Shown: positions 1 through 6,725 of the stretch, one piece after another
Position numbering within the stretch: the stretch's first letter is position 1
Layout of the letters: the number at the start of each line of letters is the position of its first letter
Origin: Caulobacter sp. CCH9-E1
GTDB lineage: Bacteria > Pseudomonadota > Alphaproteobacteria > Caulobacterales > Caulobacteraceae
NCBI RefSeq assembly: GCF_001556515.1
Contig: NZ_LSJA01000076.1
Location: 1 to 7,987 of the forward strand
Length of the DNA: 7,987 nt
Direction: 5' to 3'
Notes under the pieces: model-generated
Seen by the model: the letters and a program-made list of their open reading frames with translations, nothing else
Database searches by the model: none
Told to the model about the DNA's origin: nothing
Translations under genes and position numbers: made by a program

Positions 1-20
1 GGGCGAAGCCAAGCTCGCCC
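1..20 (-). terminator. possible hairpin downstream of the receptor gene
   Basis: A perfect 6-base-pair stem (GGGCGA at 1-6, TCGCCC at 15-20) with an 8-base loop lies about 33 bases past the stop codon of the minus-strand receptor gene, where a transcription terminator would be expected. The window ends right at the stem, so any T-run on the minus strand cannot be seen. No gene can be recognised in 1-52. Confidence 0.3.
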
Positions 21-52
21 GCCATAGGTGTTCCCGGGGGGAAAGTCGTCGA

Positions 53-2761
53 TCACCAGGCCTTGCTGATCTCCACGGAGACGAAGCGTCCCAGCGGCGA
101 AGCGGCCTGGCTGTCCCACGAGAGGGTGCCGTTCATCGCGATCGGCGGATCCTTGTCGAACAGGTTCATGACATTGGCCGAGATCCTCAGGTCCTTGGCC
201 CAGCCGGCTTCGCGCTCGAAGGCGTAGGACGCGGTGGCGTCGAAGAGCGTCTGGCTCTTGACCTTCACGTTCGGCGTGACGGCGGTGTTCAGGTAGCTGT
301 CGGTGTAGTTGGCGAACAGGTTGGCCGACCAGCCGTCCGACCGCCAGCCCACCGCGCCGCGCACCCGCAGGTCGATCGGGTTGCCGAAGGTGTCCAGCAC
401 GTCTTGCCAAGGCGCGTTCGCCGCCGTCTTGCGTTCCAGTTTCAGGACCTTGGCGACCTCGGTCGAGACCGTCCAGTCGCCGATCGGCGTGGCGAAGGCG
501 TAGCGAACTGAAACATCGAGGCCGCGCTGGTCGAGCTTGCCCAGGTTCTGGCGGCGACCGTCGATCAGCACGTTGATGTTGGCGACCGGCTCGACGGGGT
601 TTTGCAGGTCGGGGCTGGCCATGGCCGCGGCGACCAGGGCGTTGAAGGCGGCCGTGGCGGCGGCGTCCGACGCCGCGGGGCGGCGCGTGATGAAAGGCGC
701 ATAGACCGAGCCGTTGGCCAGGGCCGTATTGGGGGTCACGTCGATGCGGTTGCTGTAGAGGATCTTGTACCAGGTCGCCGAGACATTAAGGCCCTTGATG
801 ATCTTGGGCTTCCAGTCGAAGCCCGCCGACCAGGTCTTGGCCGTTTCCGGACCCAGCTGACCGTTGCCGCCGTTGGTGAATATGCCGCGCGTGACGCCGG
901 TGGACGAGGTCGGGTCGGTCAGGTTCTGGATGAAGATGTTCTTGATCTGGTCGGCGCTGTCGATCAGCGACGGGGCCCGGAACGAGGTGCCGTAGGTGGC
1001 GCGCAGCGTCAGGTCCGAGATCGGCGCGTAGATCACCCCGATCTTCGGATTGCTGGTCTTGCCGAAGTCGGAGTAGTCCTCGCGGCGGCCGGCCAGCGAC
1101 AGTTCCAGGCGTTGCACGCCAGGCAGGGCGTTGGACGGCCCGACGATCGGCACGAACAGCTCGCCGTAGACGGTTTTGATGTCGCGGCTGTTGCGCACGA
1201 TCTTGTAGGTCGCCGCGCCGCTAGCCAGGACGTTGGTGGCCTCGAGCGTCTGCTTGAAGCTGTTGTCGTGGTATTCGGCGCCCACCGCGATGCGGACCGA
1301 GCCTGCGGGCAGGTCGAAGATCGGGCCGTCGGCCTTGATCGAATAGTCCTTGGCGATGTTGGTGCCCCACGTCGCGCGGTTGGCGTCGATGATGTCGAGC
1401 AGGGCGGGATTATTGGTGCGGTTGAACGTTCCGTCGCCGAACGGATTGAATGCCGTCGCCTGACTGCTGCTGGCGAGAGCCGCGGTGAGGGCGGCGTTGT
1501 TCAGGACGTTTTTGCGATCCTGGAAGCCACGGCTGATGCTGTGGTCGGCATAGGCGGCGATCCGCCACTGCTTGCCCAGGTCGTAGTTGAAGCCGATCGC
1601 GTTCTGCTGGGCGTTCTCGAAGCCTGTCGAGTTCGGGTCAGCGTCTTCGCTAAGGCGATATTCGACCGTCTCGGAGGTCTGGCCGGCGGGCGAGACGAAC
1701 CAGGGGTTGGTGTTGCGCACCGTCAGGCTGAACAGGGCGGGCGGCGCGGCGAGGTTATATTTGCGGCGGGTGTAGAAGCCTTCATACCAGACCTCGGCCT
1801 TGTCGCCGATGTGCTGGTGGACGTTGAACAGGATCGTGTTCCGGTTCTGCTTCGGCAGCAGGTCCGCGGCCGCCCCTTCGTCATAGCGGTTGGCCGTGCC
1901 CGCGACCAAGGCGGACGGGTTGACGCCGACGCCATTGCCGGCGGGGAGGGCGTAGCGCACGCCGCCGATGACGATGTTGCCCGGCGCGGCAGTGAAGGGG
2001 CGAGCGTCCGTTCCGCCTCGCGCGGTGCGGTTCTGGCTGGCGAAGTCGCGATCCGCGCCCGACAGATTGCCGCGCTCGTTGTGTTCGAACGAGAAGAACA
2101 GCTCCCCGGTGTCCCAGGTCTTGCCGAAGGTTTGGCTGTACTGCTTTTGCGAGACGTTGTCGGCGAAGCCGTAGCGGAAGGTGGTCTCGCCGCCGTCCAG
2201 CGAGCGACGGGTGATCAGGTTTACAACGCCGGCCACGGCGTCCGAGCCGTAGATGGCCGACGCGCCGTCGGTGACGACCTCGATGCGCGCGACGGCGGAC
2301 GTCGGAATCTGGTCAAGGTCGCCCAGCGCCTTGATGATGCCGTTCGGCGCCAAGCGGCGACCGTTCAGCAGCAGGAGGGTGGCCTCGGGACCGACCCCGC
2401 GAAGGTTGGCGGTCCGAACGGCGGTGGAGTTGGCCGCGGCGTCCTGCGCCCCGCCGTTGAAGCTGTTGCGGCTTTCGTCGGCGCCCAGGTTCAACACCTG
2501 TGGCAGCATGCGCAGCGCGTCGCTGGGCGTGCCGGCGCCGGAGGCCTTCAAATCCTGGAGGCTCACGCCGACGGTGGGCGAACCGGCGGCCGCCACCCCG
2601 CGAATGCTAGTGCCCGTCACCACGATCTCCGAGACCGCCGTGTCTTCCACGGTCGAGGATTGTGGCGCGGTCTGCGCCTGCACCGCCGACGCCGCCGACC
2701 ATGCGGCGACGATCATGGCGAGGTGCGAGACGCAGGCGTGGCGTGAATTGGTGGTCTTCAT
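53..2761 (-). CDS. TonB-dependent outer-membrane receptor, 902 aa
   Basis: Outer-membrane active transporter that imports a scarce ligand using energy from TonB-ExbB-ExbD. Seen: a signal peptide (K2, R7, then a hydrophobic stretch about 11-27, likely cleaved after AVQA near residue 29); a TonB-box-like EIVVTGT at 45-51; a plug domain about 60-186 with NLRGVG (119-124), LLLLNGRRL (129-137) and IEVVTDGASAIYGSDAVAGV (160-179); then a barrel of about 700 residues ending in the aromatic residue W902, as is common in outer-membrane barrels. There is no N-terminal STN signalling domain, so direct transcriptional signalling through an anti-sigma factor is unlikely. The ATG at 2761 is supported by a GGGAGG ribosome site just upstream (plus-strand about 2768-2773). 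The large plug/barrel type is typical of organic-compound uptake in Caulobacter and sphingomonads, but the ligand cannot be read from sequence. It is divergent from the CoA-transferase operon and probably co-regulated with it through paired palindromes. Confidence 0.95.
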   Translation of the reverse strand: MKTTNSRHACVSHLAMIVAAWSAASAVQAQTAPQSSTVEDTAVSEIVVTGTSIRGVAAAGSPTVGVSLQDLKASGAGTPSDALRMLPQVLNLGADESRNSFNGGAQDAAANSTAVRTANLRGVGPEATLLLLNGRRLAPNGIIKALGDLDQIPTSAVARIEVVTDGASAIYGSDAVAGVVNLITRRSLDGGETTFRYGFADNVSQKQYSQTFGKTWDTGELFFSFEHNERGNLSGADRDFASQNRTARGGTDARPFTAAPGNIVIGGVRYALPAGNGVGVNPSALVAGTANRYDEGAAADLLPKQNRNTILFNVHQHIGDKAEVWYEGFYTRRKYNLAAPPALFSLTVRNTNPWFVSPAGQTSETVEYRLSEDADPNSTGFENAQQNAIGFNYDLGKQWRIAAYADHSISRGFQDRKNVLNNAALTAALASSSQATAFNPFGDGTFNRTNNPALLDIIDANRATWGTNIAKDYSIKADGPIFDLPAGSVRIAVGAEYHDNSFKQTLEATNVLASGAATYKIVRNSRDIKTVYGELFVPIVGPSNALPGVQRLELSLAGRREDYSDFGKTSNPKIGVIYAPISDLTLRATYGTSFRAPSLIDSADQIKNIFIQNLTDPTSSTGVTRGIFTNGGNGQLGPETAKTWSAGFDWKPKIIKGLNVSATWYKILYSNRIDVTPNTALANGSVYAPFITRRPAASDAAATAAFNALVAAAMASPDLQNPVEPVANINVLIDGRRQNLGKLDQRGLDVSVRYAFATPIGDWTVSTEVAKVLKLERKTAANAPWQDVLDTFGNPIDLRVRGAVGWRSDGWSANLFANYTDSYLNTAVTPNVKVKSQTLFDATASYAFEREAGWAKDLRISANVMNLFDKDPPIAMNGTLSWDSQAASPLGRFVSVEISKAW

Positions 2762-2842
2762 GGCGGCCCTCCCGTGCGCCGTCCGGCGCGCCCGCCGTCG
2801 GCTGTTCTGTTTTCGGTCGAGTGAAAAATCGTTCGACTACAA

Positions 2843-2863
2843 ATAGTATGTTACACAAACAAT
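2843..2863. promoter_or_regulatory. imperfect palindromic operator-like box, receptor side (O1)
   Basis: ATAGTATG at 2843-2850, a 5-base spacer, and CAAACAAT at 2856-2863. The two arms match at 6 of 8 positions as an inverted repeat. The box agrees with the perfect box at 2970-2990 at 17 of 21 positions, in the same orientation. It overlaps the -10 and spacer of the putative receptor promoter, the usual place for a repressor site. The size and symmetry suit a dimeric TetR-like or similar regulator (inference). Confidence 0.6.
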
Positions 2864-2874
2864 TTTAATTTCAA
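2845..2874 (-). promoter_or_regulatory. putative promoter of the TonB-dependent receptor
   Basis: On the minus strand a TTGAAA -35-like element (plus-strand 2869-2874) is followed after 18 bases by CATACT (2845-2850), which matches TATAAT at 4 of 6 positions. It lies in an AT-rich patch unlike the surrounding sequence, about 80 bases before the receptor ATG. The operator-like box O1 covers the -10 and most of the spacer. Alphaproteobacterial promoters often deviate from the E. coli consensus, so the exact elements are uncertain. Confidence 0.4.
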
Positions 2875-2969
2875 GTGGCCCGCGGAAAATCAAGAACGAC
2901 GTTATGGAGGAAGGGCGCCGCTCGTCCTCCCAAGGCGCCGTACCCCTCATGGGACTGTCCGCCAGTAAT

Positions 2970-2990
2970 ATAGTTTGTAATCCAAACTAT
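2970..2990. promoter_or_regulatory. perfect palindromic operator-like box, operon side (O2)
   Basis: ATAGTTTG at 2970-2977, a TAATC spacer, and CAAACTAT at 2983-2990: a perfect 8-base inverted repeat centred on 2980. It ends three bases before the TTGACA of the putative operon promoter. A near-copy (17 of 21 positions) lies 127 bases away, at the receptor promoter. A perfect palindrome of AT-rich sequence in GC-rich DNA at a divergent promoter is strong evidence for a dimeric transcription factor site. The regulator itself is not in this window. Confidence 0.72.
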
Positions 2991-2993
2991 TTA

Positions 2994-3022
2994 TTGACAC
3001 GGGGCTCTTGCCCTCTCTGAAT
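2994..3022 (+). promoter_or_regulatory. putative promoter of the CoA-transferase operon
   Basis: A consensus -35 hexamer TTGACA at 2994-2999 is followed after 17 bases by CTGAAT (3017-3022), a weak -10 matching TATAAT at only 3 of 6 positions. The -35 sits directly beside the palindrome O2. This would give a leader of roughly 70 bases before the GTG start at 3098. The strong -35 and position support a promoter, but the poor -10 means activation or a different -10 rule is possible. Confidence 0.45.
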
Positions 3023-3086
3023 GGATGGAGAAGGGCGTCCAGGGGTTCTGGTGCGTCGTTCCGCCGTCTCAAGCTCGACTCGTAGC

Positions 3087-3092
3087 AGGAAA
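3087..3092 (+). promoter_or_regulatory. ribosome binding site deciding the GTG start of the CoA-transferase
   Basis: AGGAAA lies five bases before the GTG at 3098. It fixes the start just ahead of the conserved N-terminal LEGLKVIDLTR segment, and no better ATG lies in frame nearby. Confidence 0.65.
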
Positions 3093-3097
3093 ATTCC

Positions 3098-4354
3098 GTG
3101 ACCGACGCCGCCGCCGACACCCGTCCCCGCCCTCTGGAGGGTCTCAAGGTCATCGACCTGACCCGGGCGCTCGCGGGACCGTACGCCACGCTGTTGCTGG
3201 CGGGCCTAGGCGCAACGGTGATCAAGGTGGAAGACCCGCGCGGCGGCGACCTGGCCCGAGAGAACAGTCCCTATGTCGGGCGAGATGGCGTCAGCGTGGA
3301 GCGCCTCCACGACGACGATCTGTCGATCTCTCACCTTACCCGGGCGCGCGGCAAATACGGCGTCAGCCTGAACCTCAAGCACCCCAAGGCGCGGGAGGTG
3401 TTCGCCGATCTGGTGCGTGACGCCGATATCGTGGTCGAGAACTTCACCAGCGGCACCGCCGATCGTCTGGGCGTCGGCTATGCGGCCGCCAAGGCGGCTA
3501 ATCCAGGCGTCATCTACTGCTCATTGAGCGGCTTCGGCGCGGGTGTGTCCGAGGGCAGCAAGGCGATGGACGTCCTGATCCAGGCGCTCAGCGGGGCCAT
3601 GTACGCCAGCGGCGGGCCCGACGATCCGCCCGTGCGGATCGGCATTCCGATGGCCGATATGTTGGCGCCCGTGTTCGGCGTCATCGGCATCCTGGCCGCG
3701 CTGGAGCAGCGGCGGCGCACGGGGCGGGGACAGCAGGTCGACGTGTCGATGCTGGGCGCCCTGACCTCGTTCGTGGCGATCGAGAACTGGCAAGCCATGG
3801 CGCTGGCGGGGATGGAGGCGCGCACCGGGCTGACGGTGCAGCGGCTGTCGCCGTTCGGCGTTTTCCGCTGCGCGGATGGCTATGTGTCGATCGTGGCGGT
3901 GCACGAAGGTCTGGCGCGAGGCCTGTTCAAGGCCATGGAAAACGAGGCGCTGGGCGAGGATCCTCGGTTCGCGACGCGTGATCGCCGGGTCGCCAACGCC
4001 AAGGTCCTCGAAGCCCTGATCGAGGCCTGGTCCAGTCAACTGCCCACCGATGAGGTCGTACGCCGGCTGGAGGCCGAGGGCGTTCCGGCCGCGCCGGTCC
4101 GCCATCCCGCCGAAGGCCTGCGCGATCCTCGCGTCCTGGCGCGCGGCGAGACCCTGCCGATCACGCACCCCGCCTACGCGCGCGACGACGGACTGTTGAC
4201 GAGCGGCGTGCCGATCCAGTTTTCCGAAGGGCGCACGGGCTTTGATCCGGTGCTGCCGGTGGCGGTCGGCGAGCACAACGCGACGGTCTATCGCGAGCTG
4301 CTGGGCTATTCAGAGGAGCAGGTCGAGGCGCTGGCGCAGGCGGGCGCGATCTGA
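3098..4354 (+). CDS. class III CoA-transferase (CaiB/BaiF/Frc family), 418 aa
   Basis: Cytoplasmic enzyme that moves CoA from a donor thioester (often succinyl-CoA) to a carboxylic acid, making the acid available for CoA-dependent catabolism. Seen: the N-terminal LEGLKVIDLTRALAGPYAT (13-31), LGATVIKVE (37-45), RGKYGVSLNLK (84-94), then MDVLIQALSGAM with D158 as the expected catalytic aspartate of this family (Asp169 of formyl-CoA transferase), and GRGQQVDVSML further on. The length is normal for one subunit; these enzymes form interlocked dimers. It is the first gene of the plus-strand operon. Its TGA shares one base with the ATG of the next gene (TGATG at 4352-4356), suggesting translational coupling and a linked function with the dehydratase-like fusion. 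The acid substrate cannot be deduced. The family is also annotated as alpha-methylacyl-CoA racemase, but the catalytic Asp context favours transferase. Confidence 0.93.
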   Translation: MTDAAADTRPRPLEGLKVIDLTRALAGPYATLLLAGLGATVIKVEDPRGGDLARENSPYVGRDGVSVERLHDDDLSISHLTRARGKYGVSLNLKHPKAREVFADLVRDADIVVENFTSGTADRLGVGYAAAKAANPGVIYCSLSGFGAGVSEGSKAMDVLIQALSGAMYASGGPDDPPVRIGIPMADMLAPVFGVIGILAALEQRRRTGRGQQVDVSMLGALTSFVAIENWQAMALAGMEARTGLTVQRLSPFGVFRCADGYVSIVAVHEGLARGLFKAMENEALGEDPRFATRDRRVANAKVLEALIEAWSSQLPTDEVVRRLEAEGVPAAPVRHPAEGLRDPRVLARGETLPITHPAYARDDGLLTSGVPIQFSEGRTGFDPVLPVAVGEHNATVYRELLGYSEEQVEALAQAGAI

Positions 4355-6681
4355 TGCCCGCGCCGATCCTGGCCTATGTCGGGGCGGATATTCCGCGCGA
4401 ACTGGTCGCCGCGGCCGGCTTCACGCCGGTGCGGTTGGCGGCGGATGCGGCCCCGAAGACCGAAGGCCTCGCCGGCCAGACACCGCGCACCAGCGGGCTG
4501 GTGGCCCAGGTCCGGAACGGAGCCTTCGCCGGCGTCGCCATCGGCCACGGCTGCGTCGAGGACGCGCAGCTGTTCTCGGTGTTGCGGGAGTTGTCGCGGG
4601 TCGGAGGCGGCGTCGCGGCGCCGGTCGCGCACCTCGACATTCTGCACGGCGCCGAGTCGGCGATCCGCGCCTACAACCGCGCGCGGCTGACCAACTTCAA
4701 GGCTTGGCTGGAGGCGCTCGGTGGACAGGCCGTCACCGCCGACGCCCTGCGCGCCGAGATCGTCGCGAGCAACGCCCAGCGTCGACGCCTCGCGGAAGTG
4801 CTGGCCCTTCGCGGCGAGAAGGCGCCGAGACTGAGCGGCGTCCAAGCGCTCGACCTGATCCGGCGCGTCAGCCAGGCGCCGCGCGAGGAAGGCGATCGCG
4901 CGATCGAGGCCGCGCGCGCCGAGTCGCGACCGCTACCCGGCCGTCGCGTGCTGGTCACCGGCTCGCCGCACGAAACCTCCGCCGTCTACGCCGCGATCGA
5001 AGCCGCTGGCTGCGTGATCGTCGGCGAGGATCACGACTGGGGCGAGCCGTCAGCGGTCGCCCTGCTGGACGAAAGCCTAGACCCGTTCGACGCGCTCGCG
5101 GCGCGGTGGGAGACGCCGCCGCCGTCCGCGCCCACCGGCTCCAGCCAAGTCCGCGCCCAGGCCCTGGCGGCCCAAGCCTCGGCGCTGGACGTCGACGCGG
5201 TCCTCCACATCCGGCTGCCGGGCGACGAGGCCTCGCCGTGGGATGTGGCCGAGACGCGAAGGGCGCTGGCCGCCGTCGGCAAGCCGCTGGCGACGCTGCG
5301 GCTGGACCTGATCCCGGACACGGCCGACCTCGCCGCCAAGCTTTCGGCCTTCTTCGCTAATCCCGCCGGCCAAGCCGCGCCAGAACCGCGTGCCGCGAAG
5401 CCCGTCGCCGATGGCGCGAAGCGCCCCGTCGCCGCCGCCAATGTCGGCCGGCGCAGCCACAAGTCGCTGACCTCGACCGCCGATTTCGCGACCTGGCAAC
5501 GCGACTGGTTCGCCGAGGTCCGGCGCAAGGCGGCGGAGGGACCGTTCGCGGTGGTCAACGCCGACGCCCCGCAGGAAATCCTGCGCGCCATGGACATCCC
5601 CTATGTGGTGAATCAGTGGTGGGCCTCGATCGTGGCGGCCAAGCAGCGCGGCCGCGACTATGCCGCCTTGCTGCGGGCGGCCGACTATCCGTCGGACGTC
5701 GAGTCCTACAGCGCCCAGGGCCTGGCGGCCGCTCTCGACACGGACGTCGAGGCCGCGCCGTGGGGCGGTCTGCCCAAGCCCGACATCCTGGCCCTGACGG
5801 CGGGCTCCGACGCCGGACCCAAGCTGTTCGAGGCCTGGGCGCGCGAGACGGGCGCGGCGCTTTTCGCCTACGCCCGCTCGATCGAGGGGCGCTGGGATCT
5901 GCCCCTGGAATGGTGGTCCGACCTGCCCGAGCGGTGGGAAGAAACCCTGGAGGCCGAGCGGCTGGATCTGCTGACGGCCCAGCTGGAGGCCAGCATCCCG
6001 CGCCTGGAGGCGATCACCGGCCGCAAGTTCGATCCGGCCCGCTTCGTGGAGGTGATGAACCTCGTCAACGAGCAGGAGGATTACTACCGCCGCACGCGCG
6101 ACCTGATCGCCGCCACCCATCCGGCGCCGGCGGGCATCGTCGACACCATGCCTGCGACCATGGTGCCGCAGTGGCATCGCGGGTCGGTCTGGGGCCGCGA
6201 CGCGGCCAAGCGCTTCTATGAGGAGGTCGCCGCGCGCGTCGAGGCCGGCGAGGCCGCGTGCCCGGGCGAGAAGATCCGGCTGATGTGGGTCGGGCGGGGG
6301 CTTTGGAGCGACATGGGCTTCTACCAGCGCTGGGAGGAGAGCCACGGCGCGGTGTTCGTCTGGTCGATGTATCTGGGCTTGGCCGCCGACGGCTATCTAA
6401 GATCGTTCGAGGGCGAGAAGGACGCCATGCGCGCCCTGGCCGCGCGCTTTGTCACCATGGGCGACGAGCTACGCATGCCGACCTGGGCGGGCGCCTGGCA
6501 CGTCAAGGAAGCCCAAGCCCATGGCGTGCATGGGGCGGTGGCGATCGACGACGCCGACCCCTTCGTCCTGGCCGCCCTGGAACGCGCCGGCGTTCCGGTG
6601 CTGCGCCTGCCGATGAGCAATATGAGCCTCGAGGGCGACGCCTTGGAGGCCGCCGTCACGGCCTTTATCGAAGGCCTCTGA
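4354..6681 (+). CDS. fused two-domain 2-hydroxyacyl-CoA dehydratase / benzoyl-CoA reductase-like protein lacking most cluster cysteines, 775 aa
   Basis: Both halves resemble subunits of the HgdAB/BcrBC family, which in anaerobes dehydrates 2-hydroxyacyl-CoA or reduces benzoyl-CoA. N-half (1-335): YVGADIPRELVAAAGFTPVRL landmarks at 8-28, HGC at 65-67, TNFKAWLEALGG, VLVTGSPHE, then IEAAGCVIVGEDHDWGE near 215-231. A Pro/Ala-rich linker (336-373) follows. C-half (374-775): NADAPQEILRAMDIP (about 400-416), NQWWASIVAAKQRG (420-433), YPSDVESYS (445-453), PDILALTAGSDAG, KIRLMWVGRGLW (640-651), and a C-terminal RAGVPVLRLPMSNMS. Separate subunits of known enzymes are about 380-480 residues, so this is a fusion. 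Only three Cys exist (67, 220, 636); by remembered alignment, cluster-ligand positions read D228, P289/G290, E450, S485 and about A734. No activator ATPase is nearby. The fold assignment is firm; the classical [4Fe-4S] radical reaction is doubtful. Confidence 0.85.
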   Translation: MPAPILAYVGADIPRELVAAAGFTPVRLAADAAPKTEGLAGQTPRTSGLVAQVRNGAFAGVAIGHGCVEDAQLFSVLRELSRVGGGVAAPVAHLDILHGAESAIRAYNRARLTNFKAWLEALGGQAVTADALRAEIVASNAQRRRLAEVLALRGEKAPRLSGVQALDLIRRVSQAPREEGDRAIEAARAESRPLPGRRVLVTGSPHETSAVYAAIEAAGCVIVGEDHDWGEPSAVALLDESLDPFDALAARWETPPPSAPTGSSQVRAQALAAQASALDVDAVLHIRLPGDEASPWDVAETRRALAAVGKPLATLRLDLIPDTADLAAKLSAFFANPAGQAAPEPRAAKPVADGAKRPVAAANVGRRSHKSLTSTADFATWQRDWFAEVRRKAAEGPFAVVNADAPQEILRAMDIPYVVNQWWASIVAAKQRGRDYAALLRAADYPSDVESYSAQGLAAALDTDVEAAPWGGLPKPDILALTAGSDAGPKLFEAWARETGAALFAYARSIEGRWDLPLEWWSDLPERWEETLEAERLDLLTAQLEASIPRLEAITGRKFDPARFVEVMNLVNEQEDYYRRTRDLIAATHPAPAGIVDTMPATMVPQWHRGSVWGRDAAKRFYEEVAARVEAGEAACPGEKIRLMWVGRGLWSDMGFYQRWEESHGAVFVWSMYLGLAADGYLRSFEGEKDAMRALAARFVTMGDELRMPTWAGAWHVKEAQAHGVHGAVAIDDADPFVLAALERAGVPVLRLPMSNMSLEGDALEAAVTAFIEGL

Positions 6682-6714
6682 CCGCCTTAACGACCTGTCC
6701 CATTCCAACCGTCT

Positions 6715-6720
6715 GGAGAG
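6715..6720 (+). promoter_or_regulatory. ribosome binding site deciding the start of the hydrolase
   Basis: GGAGAG lies five bases before the ATG at 6726. The reading frame stays open far upstream, back through the preceding gene, but this site together with the signal peptide that starts at the ATG identifies the true start. Confidence 0.7.
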
Positions 6721-6725
6721 TTCCG

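Noticed and set aside
602..2746. 714-codon open frame on the plus strand antisense to the receptor gene
   Set aside because: Its translation is Arg/Gly/Val/Asp-rich with no recognisable domain, and it lies opposite a gene with clear protein-family landmarks; long antisense openings are normal in GC-rich DNA.
3025..3420. 131-codon open frame starting in the leader of the CoA-transferase
   Set aside because: It runs out of frame into the transferase and becomes Arg/Pro-rich. The GTG at 3098 has the better ribosome site and family match.
4242..5360. 372-codon plus-strand open frame overlapping the transferase/fusion junction
   Set aside because: The product is almost entirely Arg, Ala and Gly, a frame-shifted shadow of the real genes.
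5077..6345. 422-codon open frame on the minus strand inside the dehydratase-like gene
   Set aside because: The translation is low-complexity (Arg/Gly/Gln-rich) without known motifs, opposite a well-supported gene.
6671..6688. Small hairpin AAGGC/GCCTT at the end of the dehydratase-like gene, considered as an intra-operon terminator
   Set aside because: Only 5 base pairs and no following T-run; readthrough to the hydrolase gene is more likely.
6258..6725. Upstream in-frame extension of the hydrolase
   Set aside because: It overlaps the dehydratase-like gene in another frame and has no domain sense; the signal peptide and ribosome site place the start at 6726.
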